A stretch of DNA of 64,000 nt from Pseudonocardia lacus (GCF_018531445.1 NZ_JAHDTH010000004.1:26092-90091), one strand, 5' to 3'. Shown: positions 37,074-47,307, counted from the first letter of the stretch. Numbers and translations: made by a program. The notes: generated by a model not told the origin, from the sequence alone.

Positions 37074-37952
37074 GTGGACCCCGCCACCGAACGCCGCTAC
37101 GTCGTCACCCTCAGCTGCCCCGACACCACCGGGATCGTGGCCCGCATCTCGGCCTTCCTCGCCGCGGACGGCGGCTGGATCACCGAGGCCGGCTACCACT
37201 CCGACCCGCAGACCGGCTGGTTCTTCACCCGCCAGGTCGTGCGGGCGACCTCGCTGCCCTACGACGTCGCCGAGCTGCGGCGCCGCTTCGCCACCGTCGC
37301 CGCCGAGCTCGGCGGGGCCACCTGGAACGTGACCGACACCGGCGTGCCCAAGCGGGTGGTGCTGCTGGTCAGCCGCGAGGCGCACTGCGTGCACGACCTG
37401 CTGGGCCGGGTCGCCACCGGCGAGCTGCCCGTCCGGCTGGCCGCCGTCGTCGGCAACCACGACGACCTGGGCGACATCGTGCGCGCCCACGGCGTGCCGT
37501 TCCACCACGTGCCGTTCCCGACGAACGACGCCGCGGGCAAGGCCGACGCGTTCGAGAAGCTCGCCGACCTCGTCGACGCCGGCAACCCCGACGCCGTGGT
37601 GCTCGCCCGGTTCATGCAGATCCTGCCCCCGGAGCTGTGCCGGCGGTGGTCCGGGCGGGTGCTCAACATCCACCACAGCTTCCTGCCGTCGTTCGTCGGC
37701 GCCCGGCCCTACCACCAGGCCTACGCCCGGGGGGTCAAGCTGATCGGCGCCACCTGCCACTACGTGACCGCCGACCTGGACGCCGGCCCGATCATCGAGC
37801 AGGACGTCATCCGGGTCGACCACGGCGACACGGCCTCGGACATGGTCCGCCGGGGCCGCGACATCGAGCGCCTGGTGCTCGCCCGCGGCCTGCGCTGGCA
37901 CGTCGAGGACCGGGTCCTGGTGCACGGCAACAAGACCGTCGTCTTCCACTGA
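37074..37952 (+). CDS. purU: Formyltetrahydrofolate deformylase
   Basis: A 292-residue enzyme that hydrolyses 10-formyl-THF to formate and THF, balancing one-carbon pools. The N-terminal ACT domain (residues 8-85, 'YVVTLSCPDTTGIVARISAF') senses methionine or glycine in homologues. The formyltransferase-fold domain contains 'RFMQILPPELC' and 'NIHHSFLPSFVGARPYHQAY' with the catalytic His, Asn upstream, and 'DLDAGPIIEQD' with the catalytic Asp. GTG 37074. The gene ends beside a mosaic of repeat fragments. Confidence 0.94.
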   Translation: MDPATERRYVVTLSCPDTTGIVARISAFLAADGGWITEAGYHSDPQTGWFFTRQVVRATSLPYDVAELRRRFATVAAELGGATWNVTDTGVPKRVVLLVSREAHCVHDLLGRVATGELPVRLAAVVGNHDDLGDIVRAHGVPFHHVPFPTNDAAGKADAFEKLADLVDAGNPDAVVLARFMQILPPELCRRWSGRVLNIHHSFLPSFVGARPYHQAYARGVKLIGATCHYVTADLDAGPIIEQDVIRVDHGDTASDMVRRGRDIERLVLARGLRWHVEDRVLVHGNKTVVFH

Positions 37953-37960
37953 CCCCGCCG

Positions 37961-38020
37961 GTCGGACGAGAGCCACTTTCGTGCGGCGAGGTTGGACGAG
38001 AGCCGCGCTCGTTCGGCCGG
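37961..38020. repeat. Family C hairpin fragments, degenerate
   Basis: Two decayed copies of the GGACGAGAGCC arm (37964-37974 and 37994-38004) each have a partly matching second arm (CTTTCGTGC and GCTCGTTCGG). They start nine bases after the purU stop. Related to the array at 33780 and the single hairpin at 43785. Confidence 0.6.
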
Positions 38021-38060
38021 ACGCCGCGAAGGAAGGTGTCCTCGCAGGGCCGGCGTGGTC

Positions 38061-38124
38061 TCGCAGCGCTAGCGGGAGATGTCGCAGCGCTGGCGGGGAT
38101 GGCGCAGCGCGCCGGCGGGCTGCG
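38061..38124. repeat. Three imperfect 21-bp tandem units
   Basis: TCGCAGCGCTAGCGGGAGATG (38061-38081), a second copy with four changes (38082-38102) and a third more diverged copy (38103-38124). With the surrounding family A and C fragments they fill the 216-base gap between purU and the PPOX gene. Confidence 0.65.
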
Positions 38125-38145
38125 ACCACACACCCAGTGCTGCGA

Positions 38146-38165
38146 GTCGAGAACGACGTTGTCGA
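38146..38165. repeat. Solitary family A arm
   Basis: GTCGAGAACGACGTTGTCGA matches the left arm of family A copies, but the complementary right arm is missing. It lies four bases before the PPOX stop codon. Probably a decayed or half-deleted element. Confidence 0.6.
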
Positions 38166-38168
38166 CGG

Positions 38169-38639
38169 TCAGTGGCCGCGGACCCGGGACGGCGTGAAGC
38201 GCAGGGCCACGTCGTAGGTCCCGGCGAACACCTCGGGCGTCCGCCACGAGCCGCCGGCGATCTGGTCGCCGTACTTGGCCAGGTAGGGCGGGTTGTCCGG
38301 GGGCGCGGGCGCCGTCTGGTCGACGACCACCTCGCCGGTCAGCACGACGATGTCGCCGCCGCGGCCGTCGCCGTCGAGGTGCAGGGCGACCTTCGGGTTC
38401 CTCCGCAGGTGGGTCAGCCGCTTGGCGTTCCGGTCGCTGTAGACGAGCGCCGTCGCGCCGTCCCACAGGAACCAGATGGGCGCGGGCTGCGGGGTGCCGC
38501 CGGGGTCGACGAGGGTCAGCCAGGCGACGACCTCCTCGCGGAGGCGGCGGTCGACCCGCGCACCGAACTCGGGGATCTGTCCGGGAGCACCCTCATGCCA
38601 GGGCGAACCCGGCGCCGCCGGCCGGCATTCCGCCGGCAC
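38169..38639 (-). CDS. PPOX-class (F420/FMN split-barrel) protein
   Basis: About 156 residues; GTG 38639 is the only reasonable in-frame start, and the N-terminal 20 residues are not typical, so the true start is uncertain. 'VAWLTLVDPGGTPQPAPIWF', 'DRNAKRLTHLRRNPKVALHL' and 'DIVVLTGEVVVD' are the strands of the pyridoxamine-oxidase-like fold, of the small F420-binding subgroup common in actinobacteria. Cofactor and substrate are not provable from sequence. It lies 50 bases downstream of lon, separated by a terminator hairpin. Confidence 0.78.
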   Translation of the reverse strand: MPAECRPAAPGSPWHEGAPGQIPEFGARVDRRLREEVVAWLTLVDPGGTPQPAPIWFLWDGATALVYSDRNAKRLTHLRRNPKVALHLDGDGRGGDIVVLTGEVVVDQTAPAPPDNPPYLAKYGDQIAGGSWRTPEVFAGTYDVALRFTPSRVRGH

Positions 38640-38643
38640 GGGA

Positions 38644-38676
38644 GGACCCCCGCCGCACGGGAGGCGACGGGGGTCC
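38644..38676 (-). terminator. Terminator after lon
   Basis: A 13-bp stem (GGACCCCCGTCGC and GCGGCGGGGGTCC read on the minus strand, one G-U pair) with a 7-base loop. It starts 12 bases after the lon stop and overlaps the likely leader of the PPOX gene. Confidence 0.75.
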
Positions 38677-38688
38677 GGTCCGGGTGGA

Positions 38689-41007
<2,319 letters not shown>

Positions 41008-41116
41008 GTCCTGCACAACAGTTACACCGTTGCCGATGTTCCAGTCTTCATGGAAATCTGCTCGCAGCGAACACAGCTTCCTTGAGCCGCCTCCGCTCAC
41101 CCTGATGGTGCGGTCA

Positions 41117-41181
41117 CCGTCGAGAACGAACTTGTCGTGATCAACAAGGCCTGACGATCACGGCAAGTTCGTTCTCGACGG
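41117..41181. repeat. Family A palindrome, copy 4
   Basis: The arms CCGTCGAGAACGAACTTGTC and complement form a stem of about 25 bp with one mismatch, then partly paired sequence up to the loop. It lies after the YbaK gene (stop 41196) and before the lon promoter, so it probably terminates the YbaK transcript. Here the flanking genes are co-directional, not convergent. Confidence 0.8.
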
Positions 41182-41195
41182 GGTGGGAGCGCGGA

Positions 41196-41747
41196 TCAGC
41201 GGCCGAGGCCCTCGATGACCTCGGCGCGCGGGAGGCGCGCGGCCAGCGCGCCGGGCAGGGCCAGCTTGGAGTGCCGCACCCCGCTGCCGATGACGACCGC
41301 GGGCGCGGCGGCCACGGCGGCGTCGACCAGGACCGGCCAGTCCTCCGGGAGACCGACGGGAGTGATGCCGCCGTACTCCATCCCGGTGATGGCAACCGCG
41401 TCGTCCATCGGGGCGAAGGAGGCCTTGCGGGCGTCGAGGCGCTTGCGGACCAGGCCGTTGACGTCGGCGCGGGTGGTGGCCAGCACCAGGCAGGCCGCGT
41501 AGCGGGTGACCTCACCGCGCCGGCCGGCGACGACGACGCAGTTGGCCGAACCGTCGAGCGGCGACCCGTACGCCTCGCAGAAGGCGGCCGTGTCGGCGAG
41601 CGTCGGGTCGATCTCGGCGACCCCGATGAGCGCGGCGTCGGCCGGGTCGAGGAGCTTCAGCGCGTGCGCGACCAGATCGGCGAGGAGATCGGGGCGGTCG
41701 AGCGCGGGCACCGCGGACAGCGTGCCCAGGACGGACCAGTCGTTCAC
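41196..41747 (-). CDS. YbaK/EbsC-type aminoacyl-tRNA deacylase
   Basis: A 183-residue protein. The YbaK fold shows 'GSANCVVVAGRRGEVTRYAA' near residue 72, the catalytic Lys region 'VRKRLDARKASFAPMDDAV', and 'GMEYGGITPVGLPEDWPVLVD' near residue 130, where the 'GGITP' loop matches the family's Gly-Ile/Val-Ser/Thr-Pro motif. Such enzymes clear mischarged Cys- or Ala-tRNA in trans. Specificity cannot be read. GTG 41747 overlaps the DUF2516 stop by four bases, so the two are coupled. Confidence 0.87.
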   Translation of the reverse strand: MNDWSVLGTLSAVPALDRPDLLADLVAHALKLLDPADAALIGVAEIDPTLADTAAFCEAYGSPLDGSANCVVVAGRRGEVTRYAACLVLATTRADVNGLVRKRLDARKASFAPMDDAVAITGMEYGGITPVGLPEDWPVLVDAAVAAAPAVVIGSGVRHSKLALPGALAARLPRAEVIEGLGR

Positions 41748-42055
41748 CAGCGGGGGCCGCCACCCTGCACGCGCACCACGGCCGGGCGCACGTCGACGAT
41801 GTAGACCAGCACGGCGACCAGGCCCGCGATCCAGAACAGGGCTCCGCTGCTGCGCGGGCCGTACTGGAAGACGATGAGGACCAGCAGGCTCGCGCCGGTG
41901 ATCCCCAGCCAGGCGGGCTTGGTCAGCTTGTCGGCGGCGGTGAAGGCGTCGGCGCGCTGCATCAGCGCGTGCACGAACGCGTAGCCGCCGACGGGGATGG
42001 CCAGCAGCCACACTCCGAACAGGACCCACTGGTCGAGGGTGTACCACAGGCTCAC
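41744..42055 (-). CDS. DUF2516 membrane protein
   Basis: A 103-residue protein with three hydrophobic segments (residues 9-28, 46-65, 70-88); 'MQRADAFTAADKLTKPAWLG' between the first two is the conserved DUF2516 loop. Function unknown. In M. tuberculosis the DUF2516 gene Rv0476 follows hbhA directly (by memory); the same order is seen here, 294 bases downstream of the HBHA-like gene. Confidence 0.85.
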   Translation of the reverse strand: MSLWYTLDQWVLFGVWLLAIPVGGYAFVHALMQRADAFTAADKLTKPAWLGITGASLLVLIVFQYGPRSSGALFWIAGLVAVLVYIVDVRPAVVRVQGGGPRW

Positions 42056-42349
42056 CGGACCAGACTACGTGCGGTCGGGCCCACCGCACATCCCCGGGGT
42101 GCACACACCCGCGCGGCGGGCGGCCCCCGACGGCGGGTCACGACGGCCCCACCCGGCGCGTCGGACGTGCGGGCCGCTCCGCGTTTGCGCAGGTCGTACG
42201 CCGTCCGGGGCACACCGCACGGTCGGTCCGGGCCCGCCGCCGGGCCTCCCGGGACCGCTCGGCGATGGCGTGATCCCGTCCCTCCCGCCCGGCGGACGCG
42301 AGTGCGCCCCGGGGTCGTCCGACCCCGGGGCCGCACTCCGTTCGACCGA
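42056..42349. other. Gap between the HBHA-like gene and DUF2516
   Basis: A 294-base stretch with no supported gene. The hairpin-forming CGACCCCGGGG-type sequence at 42306-42335 just after the HBHA-like stop is a likely terminator. The rest contains only arginine-rich shadow frames. Confidence 0.5.
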
Positions 42350-43249
42350 TCAGCTGTCGGACTTGGTGGAGCCGTTCGTGGTGCTCCGGTTGGCGGCCGG
42401 CTTGTCGGCCGGCTTCGCGGCAGCGGGCTTGGCCGGGGCCGGCTTCGCGGCGGCCGGCTTGGCCGGGGCGGGCTTGGCCGCGGCCTTCGGGGCGCCCTTC
42501 TGGGCGGCCGAGGCGGTGGTGGACGGGGTCTTCGGCTCGTCCTTCGGGGCGGTGCGGTTGGCCGCGCGCCGGGTGGTGCTGCGGGTCTCGTGCGCGACCT
42601 CGGCACCGGTCTCGGCGATCTCGCCGGCCAGCTCGGCGCCGGCCTTGGCGACGGTCTTCGAGGCGTCGTCCGACACCTCGGTGACCTTCCGCGCGGCCTG
42701 GCCGGAGAACCGCTGGGTGGCCTGCGCCCAGCGCTCACCGCTGGAGCGGGTCTGCCGGGTCACGACCTCCAGGGCCTTCTCGGCGGCGTCGTGCGCGTCG
42801 TCGACCCAGGTGTCGAGCCGGGCGTCGAGCTGCTCGGTGTAGGACTCCAGGGTGGAGATGGCCTGCTTGACCTGCGGCTGGGTGCGGATCCGGCCCCAGG
42901 TGGCCTCGCCGCGCTTCGCGAACTCGGCGTAGGCGACCTCGAGCTGCTTCTGCAGGTCGGCGACGGCCTTGCGGACGTCGTCGCGCAGGTCCTCGCGGCG
43001 CAGCCGCTGCGGCAGCTCGACGACGCGCTGCTGCACGCCATCGGCCTGGGCGGCGGCCCGGGCGCGGGCCTCGGCGGCCTTGTCGGCGGCAACCGCGGCG
43101 GCCTTGCTGACCGCGGTGAACGCGGCCTCGCCTGCGCCGAGCACGGCGAGCAGCGGGGTACGGGCGACCTCGGCCTGGGCGGCGGCGTTCTTCGCGGCCT
43201 GCTCGCGGGCCTTGCGGACGTCCGCGGCGGTGGGCAGCTGGACTGCCAT
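42350..43249 (-). CDS. HBHA-like coiled-coil protein
   Basis: A 299-residue protein from ATG 43249. Residues 1-210 are nearly all alpha-helical and Ala/Lys/Glu-rich, opening 'LPTAADVRKAREQAAKNAAA', as in mycobacterial heparin-binding haemagglutinin. The last 60 residues are Lys/Pro/Ala repeats of 'AKPAPAKPAA' type, like the heparin-binding tail of HBHA. In a soil organism the tail may bind other polyanions or the cell envelope. HBHA in mycobacteria also binds intracellular lipid inclusions. It follows the XRE regulator by five bases, the same order as Rv0474-Rv0475. Confidence 0.8.
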   Translation of the reverse strand: MAVQLPTAADVRKAREQAAKNAAAQAEVARTPLLAVLGAGEAAFTAVSKAAAVAADKAAEARARAAAQADGVQQRVVELPQRLRREDLRDDVRKAVADLQKQLEVAYAEFAKRGEATWGRIRTQPQVKQAISTLESYTEQLDARLDTWVDDAHDAAEKALEVVTRQTRSSGERWAQATQRFSGQAARKVTEVSDDASKTVAKAGAELAGEIAETGAEVAHETRSTTRRAANRTAPKDEPKTPSTTASAAQKGAPKAAAKPAPAKPAAAKPAPAKPAAAKPADKPAANRSTTNGSTKSDS

Positions 43250-43254
43250 GGTGA

Positions 43255-43710
43255 TCACTCCTCGTGGATCGTCTTCGGGGTGGCGGGGGCGGGGCGTCCG
43301 CCCTCCTGCCGGAACGACTGGTAGACGTCCAGAAGCACCTGCTTCTGGCGTTCGGAGAGGTGGGGGTCGGCGAGGACCGCGTCGACGACCGCACTGGCCG
43401 GTCGCTCGTCGAGGATCCCGGCCCGCACGTACAGCGCCTCCGCCGAGATCCGCAGCCCCTTCGCGATCTGCTGCAGGATCTCCGCCGACGGCTTGCGCAG
43501 ACCGCGCTCGACCTGGCTGAGGTACGGGTTGCTGACACCGGCCGCCTTCGCGAGCTGGCGGAGCGAAACCTGCGCGCCCTCGCGCTGGCTGCGGATGTAG
43601 GCGCCGATGTTGTCGACGGCCTGCCCGACCTGCTCGACGGCCTGCTCGACCGCCTGGCCGACCGCGTTGTCGCCCTTGCCGCTGGTCACGTCCCTCACCC
43701 CTTCCGTCAC
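43255..43710 (-). CDS. XRE-family regulator (Rv0474-like)
   Basis: A 151-residue protein. The Cro/CI helix-turn-helix is 'VSLRQLAKAAGVSNPYLSQV' continuing 'ERGLRKPSAEILQQIAKGL', about residues 48-86, followed by a C-terminal helical part 'AVLADPHLSERQKQVLLDVY'. GTG 43710 is preferred because a -10 hexamer lies five bases upstream; GTG 43689 with a Shine-Dalgarno is an alternative. It is cotranscribed with the HBHA-like gene. A palindrome over its -35 box suggests autoregulation. By memory, Rv0474 is reported as a copper-responsive regulator; whether this protein responds to copper is unknown. Confidence 0.88.
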   Translation of the reverse strand: MTEGVRDVTSGKGDNAVGQAVEQAVEQVGQAVDNIGAYIRSQREGAQVSLRQLAKAAGVSNPYLSQVERGLRKPSAEILQQIAKGLRISAEALYVRAGILDERPASAVVDAVLADPHLSERQKQVLLDVYQSFRQEGGRPAPATPKTIHEE

Positions 43711-43715
43711 GGTCG

Positions 43716-43762
43716 ACCGTACGCGGAGGTGCTAGCTCCTGCAAGCACCCTGCTTGCAGGAG
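43716..43762 (-). promoter_or_regulatory. XRE regulator promoter with 12-bp palindromic operator
   Basis: On the minus strand TTGCAG (43744-43739), 17 bases, TACGGT (43721-43716), then five bases to GTG 43710. A perfect inverted repeat CTCCTGCAAGCA-ccc-TGCTTGCAGGAG (43736-43762) covers the -35 box. A dimer bound here would occlude RNA polymerase. Confidence 0.72.
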
Positions 43763-43784
43763 TGGCGGAGGTTACGCCCGCCCG

Positions 43785-43813
43785 GGTTGGACGAAAGCCG
43801 CGCTCGTCCAACC
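43785..43813. terminator. Family C hairpin after DUF445
   Basis: A perfect 10-bp stem GGTTGGACGA with TCGTCCAACC and a 9-base loop, located just after the DUF445 stop (43823, minus strand) and before the XRE promoter. The arm shares GGACGA with the arrays at 33780 and 37961. Confidence 0.75.
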
Positions 43814-43822
43814 GAGCGCGGG

Positions 43823-45187
43823 CTAGCCGATCAGGAGCTCGCTGACGGTGTAGATCACCAGGCCGGCCAGCGCTCCGACCACCGTGCCGTTGATGCGGAT
43901 GAACTGCAGGTCGCGGCCGACCTGGAGCTCGATCTTGCGGGAGGTCTCCTCGGCGTCCCACTTGGCGATCGTGTCGGTGATCAGGGTGGTGATCTCGTGG
44001 CGGTAGTGGCGCACGACGTAGCCTGCGGCGTCGGCGATCCAGCCGTCGATCTTGCCGCGGAGCTCGGCGTCGGAGTCGAGGCGTTCGCCGAAGGCGACGA
44101 GGCCGTCGCGGACGCGGGTGCGCAGTGCGCTGGACGGGTCGGCGGCGGCGTCGAGGATGAGCGCCTTGACCGTGCCCCACGCCTGGCCGATGAACCGCTG
44201 GACCTCGGGCTGCTCGATGATCTGGTGCTTGATCCGCTCGGCCTTCTCGATGGTCTCCGGGTCGTTCTGCAGGTCGGTGGCGAACTCGACGAGGAACGTG
44301 TCGACCGCCTTGCGCAGCGGGTGCTCCGGGTCGGTCTTGACGGCCCAGGCGAAGTTCTGCACCTCCAGGAACACCCGGTCGGCGATCAGGGAGTCGACGA
44401 ACCGCGGCGACCAGCTCGGGGCCCGGTCCTGCACGATGCGCAGCACCATCTCCTGGTTGGCCGAGATCCAGTCGTAGGCGCGGTCGATGACCAGGTCGAC
44501 CAGGCGGCGGTGGGAGCCGTCGGCGAACACGCCCTGCAGGACCGTGCCCAGCGGCGGGCCGATCGGCTTCTCCAGCAGCTTGCGCACCAGCACCTGCTCG
44601 ATGACCTCCTGGACGTCGTCGTCGCGCAGGACCGTCACGACGCCGCGGGCGGCGGTGGCCAGCTCGGCGGTGATGCGGTCGGCGTTCTCCGGCTGGGCGA
44701 TCCACGACCCGACCCTGGCCGAGATGTCGACGCCGGCCAGGCGGGCGCGCACGGCGTCCTCGGAGAGGAAGTTCTCGCCGACGAAGTCGCCCAGGCTGTC
44801 GCCCAGGGCGTCCTTCTTCGTCGGGATGATCGCCGTGTGCGGGATGGGCAGGCCGAGGGGGTGGCGGAAGAGGGCGGTGACGGCGAACCAGTCGGCCAGC
44901 GCGCCGACCATGCCGGCCTCGGCCATCGCCCGGACGTAGCCGATCCAGGCCGGCCCGCCGTTGACCTCCCAGACGCGGGCCAGCAGGAAGACGACCGTCG
45001 CCACGAGCAGCAGCCCGGTGGCGAACATCTTCATCCGCCGCAGGTCCTTGGCCTTGGTGGCCGCGTCGACGCGGCCGAAGCCCAGCCCGACCTCCACGAT
45101 CGGAGCAGTACGGCGGCCGCGACCGGCCTCGGAGCGTGAGGCCTCTCCGGCCGTCGCGCTCGATCGGGTGGACCCGGGAATCTGCAC
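43823..45187 (-). CDS. DUF445 membrane protein
   Basis: A 454-residue protein from GTG 45187, with GGGA just upstream. A membrane helix at about residues 54-72 is followed by 'GYVRAMAEAGMVGALADWFA' and 'ALFRHPLGLPIPHTAIIPTKK', the signature of DUF445 (YjiN-like). A long helical soluble region comes next, then a final hydrophobic segment at residues 435-454. So both ends are membrane-embedded. Function unknown; a structural role at the envelope is often proposed. Confidence 0.88.
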   Translation of the reverse strand: MQIPGSTRSSATAGEASRSEAGRGRRTAPIVEVGLGFGRVDAATKAKDLRRMKMFATGLLLVATVVFLLARVWEVNGGPAWIGYVRAMAEAGMVGALADWFAVTALFRHPLGLPIPHTAIIPTKKDALGDSLGDFVGENFLSEDAVRARLAGVDISARVGSWIAQPENADRITAELATAARGVVTVLRDDDVQEVIEQVLVRKLLEKPIGPPLGTVLQGVFADGSHRRLVDLVIDRAYDWISANQEMVLRIVQDRAPSWSPRFVDSLIADRVFLEVQNFAWAVKTDPEHPLRKAVDTFLVEFATDLQNDPETIEKAERIKHQIIEQPEVQRFIGQAWGTVKALILDAAADPSSALRTRVRDGLVAFGERLDSDAELRGKIDGWIADAAGYVVRHYRHEITTLITDTIAKWDAEETSRKIELQVGRDLQFIRINGTVVGALAGLVIYTVSELLIG

Positions 45188-45552
45188 GTTCCCATCTTGC
45201 CCGTACGACCGATGATCAGGTGTCGGGACGGCCCTCGGGCGGTGGGATCGCGCTGGTCCGGGGTGCCGCCACGGGACCGTCCCGGCCCCGGCGCCCGGTC
45301 GCCGGGCCCACCGGGCCCGGCCGGGGGCAGCGCCGGCGGACGGCGGCGTTCGGCCCCTGCCGCGCCGGGAAGTGGTTCTGGCCGGGGTCGGTGGTGTTCC
45401 ACCGACCCCGGCCACGTTCGTGGTGCGGCCGCGCGACGAGGGAGAAGTGCCCCCTCGGGCGCCGCACCACCGGCGTTCCCCGGACCTCCCGGCGCGGCGC
45501 GACGAGCCGCGTCAGCGGGAGGTGGGCCGGGGAGCCGGCTCCTGCGGTGTCG
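45188..45552. other. 365-base gap with hairpins
   Basis: No gene is supported. It holds the strong hairpin at 45379-45414, and a second, longer imperfect hairpin between 45418 and 45475 whose outer arms are GTGGTGCGGC and GCCGCACCAC. Both are suited to stop transcripts from the prim-pol-like gene (minus strand, stop 45553). Confidence 0.6.
45379..45414. terminator. Perfect 16-bp hairpin
   Basis: TGGCCGGGGTCGGTGG and its exact complement around the loop TGTT. The strongest unique hairpin in the gap, downstream of the prim-pol-like gene on the minus strand. Confidence 0.8.
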
Positions 45553-46068
45553 TTACCGCACGCCGACCGCGACCATCTCCGCGGGCCGCTGGGCACCCGG
45601 GTTGCGGTCGAGGTCGTTGCGCCTGCGGACCGAGTCCGCCGCGGCGCTCAGGATCAGGTCGGCGGAGGGCACCCGGTAGCCGGTCAGCGCCGGGGAGACC
45701 CGCCAGTGCACCCAGCCGTCGGGCACGGTCGAGGGCGGGGCCAGCACGGTGGCGCCCGCGGTGTGCAGCCGCACGCCGCCGACGTCGCGCAGCTCGACGG
45801 GCAGCGCCGCGCCCGAGGTGACCGGGTAGAAGAAGGACCCGGTCGGGGTGGCGGCGACCGGCACCACGGCGCCGGCGTCGCGCAGCACCGCGCACATCAG
45901 CTTGCCGACGGCGGCCGGGACCTCGAGCACGTCCAGCGCCGTTCCGGTGACCAGCAGCACCGTGCTGTCGTCCTGCACCACCACGGGCCAGCCGTGGTCG
46001 TCGAACTCACGGGCCGCGGCGCGCAGCTCCGCGCAGTACACGGTGCGGTAGCTGTCCCAGCCGGACAT
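45553..46068 (-). CDS. Prim-pol-like small protein
   Basis: A 171-residue protein. It contains 'AAAREFDDHGWPVVVQDDST', 'LDVLEVPAAVGKLM', 'GAVVPVAATPTGSFFYPV' and 'VHWRVSPALTGYRVPSADLI'. This order recalls the N-terminal bifunctional DNA primase/polymerase fold as found in short actinobacterial proteins. The metal-binding His/Asp residues of real primases are not evident, so it may be a non-catalytic relative. ATG 46068 has GGAGG upstream. A GGAAC-N16-GTT element 22 bases before the start could be an ECF-sigma promoter. Family call is tentative. Confidence 0.55.
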   Translation of the reverse strand: MSGWDSYRTVYCAELRAAAREFDDHGWPVVVQDDSTVLLVTGTALDVLEVPAAVGKLMCAVLRDAGAVVPVAATPTGSFFYPVTSGAALPVELRDVGGVRLHTAGATVLAPPSTVPDGWVHWRVSPALTGYRVPSADLILSAAADSVRRRNDLDRNPGAQRPAEMVAVGVR

Positions 46069-46089
46069 CCCGGACCTCCGATGCGTCGT

Positions 46090-46114
46090 GAACCCCTGCC
46101 GTTCGGCGTGTTCC
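46090..46114 (-). promoter_or_regulatory. Possible ECF-sigma promoter
   Basis: On the minus strand GGAAC (46114-46110), 16 bases, GTT (46093-46091), then 22 bases to ATG 46068. This fits the GGAAC/GTT style of ECF (SigE/SigR-like) promoters. Short consensus, so chance occurrence is possible. Confidence 0.35.
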
Positions 46115-46350
46115 TGTGAGGCTCAACACCGAGCATGACGGGTCGGGAACGGGTAGTGGAGCCCACAGCGACGACCGGGCCGGACGCCGAGACGAGCGGA
46201 TTTGCCCCTTGACAAAACCGCTCGGCATCGGTGACAGGTCGGGTGAACGGGGGGAGAACGGAGACCGGCGGTGGCAACCTCGGTCGGTCACGGCGCAGGA
46301 CCGGTCGTCGTGGCGCGCCGTCGGTCAGCGGTGACTGCCACGATGGCGCC

Positions 46351-47283
46351 ATGCTGATCGTCACCGGAGCGGGCGGGTACCTGGGGAGCGCGCTGGTCGC
46401 GCTGGCCGTGGAGCAGGGCCGTGACGTGCGGGCGGTCGTCCGCGACGCGCGGCGGGCGGCGGCGGTGCTGCCGGCCGGGGTCGACGTCGCGGTGGCCGAC
46501 CTCGCCGACGAGGAGGCGCTCGCGCGCGCGATGCGGGGGTGCACCGGCGTCGTGCACGTGGCCGGCACGGTGGGCGGCACCGCCGAGCAGACGCGCACGG
46601 CCAACGTCGAGGGCACGCGGCGGGCGCTGGACGCGGCGGTCGCCGCGGGCGCCGAGCGGTTCGTGCTCACCAGCAGCAGCGCCGCCGTGATGGACGCCGA
46701 CGGCCTGGTCGCCGAGCAGCCGACCGGCCCGCCCGCGCTCACCGACCCGTACTCGGTGAGCAAGGCGGCCGCCGAGGCGCTGGTGCTCGGCGACGGGCGC
46801 ATCGCGGCCGTGGTCGCCTGTCCGGTCAGCATCTACGGGCCCAGCCCGCGCGGGCCGCAGTCCTACAACCAGGTGCTGCTGGCCGCCGCCCGCGGCGACG
46901 AGCCGGTGGTCGTCGACTCGCCCATGGGCTGGGTGCTGGCCGCGGACGCCGCCGCCGGGCACCTGCTGGCCCTCGACCGCGGCGAGCCGGGGAGGCGGTA
47001 CGTGCTGTGCGGGGAGGTCGCCTCGTTCGGGCGGGTGCTGCACGCGTTCGCCGACCGGACCGGGGGGCGGCGGGTGGCGACGCTGCCCCCGGGTTCCACG
47101 CTGCCCGACAGCGCCGGCACCTTCGCCCGGCGGTCGGAGGTCTACGGGAAGTTCCCGCCGGTGCGGGTGGACGACGCCGGGGCGCGCGCGCTCGGCTTCT
47201 CCCCGCGGGGCGTCGACGAGGGCGTCGCGCTGACCGCGCAGTGGTTGCGGCCGACCCAGCCTCCGACGCACCGAGGCCGGTGA
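46351..47283 (+). CDS. NAD(P)-dependent epimerase/dehydratase family protein
   Basis: A 310-residue extended SDR. 'MLIVTGAGGYLGSALVALAV' holds the GxxGxxG cofactor loop, 'VVHVAGTVGG' follows strand 4, 'FVLTSSSAAVMD' has the catalytic Ser/Thr region and 'PYSVSKAAAEAL' the Tyr-x3-Lys pair. 'VSIYGPSPRGPQSYN' is a typical substrate-loop segment. The sugar or other substrate cannot be read. The upstream 280 bases contain TTGACA at 46209-46214 without a clear -10 partner. The terminator hairpin overlaps its stop codon. Confidence 0.87.
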   Translation: MLIVTGAGGYLGSALVALAVEQGRDVRAVVRDARRAAAVLPAGVDVAVADLADEEALARAMRGCTGVVHVAGTVGGTAEQTRTANVEGTRRALDAAVAAGAERFVLTSSSAAVMDADGLVAEQPTGPPALTDPYSVSKAAAEALVLGDGRIAAVVACPVSIYGPSPRGPQSYNQVLLAAARGDEPVVVDSPMGWVLAADAAAGHLLALDRGEPGRRYVLCGEVASFGRVLHAFADRTGGRRVATLPPGSTLPDSAGTFARRSEVYGKFPPVRVDDAGARALGFSPRGVDEGVALTAQWLRPTQPPTHRGR

Positions 47284-47307
47284 CCCCTGTGGGGGTCACC
47301 GGCCTCG
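47272..47307. terminator. Bidirectional terminator overlapping a stop codon
   Basis: A 16-bp perfect stem (CGAGGCCGGTGACCCC and its complement) whose left arm includes the last codons and TGA of the epimerase gene. It sits 23 bases beyond the cspA stop on the other strand, so it can end both transcripts. Confidence 0.88.

Noticed and set aside
42056..42349. Small genes in the gap between DUF2516 and the HBHA-like gene
   Set aside because: Frames here have Arg/Pro-only composition, no Shine-Dalgarno and no start in context.
46209..46240. TTGACA as a promoter for the epimerase gene
   Set aside because: No -10 hexamer occurs at 16-19 bases, so a promoter cannot be claimed.
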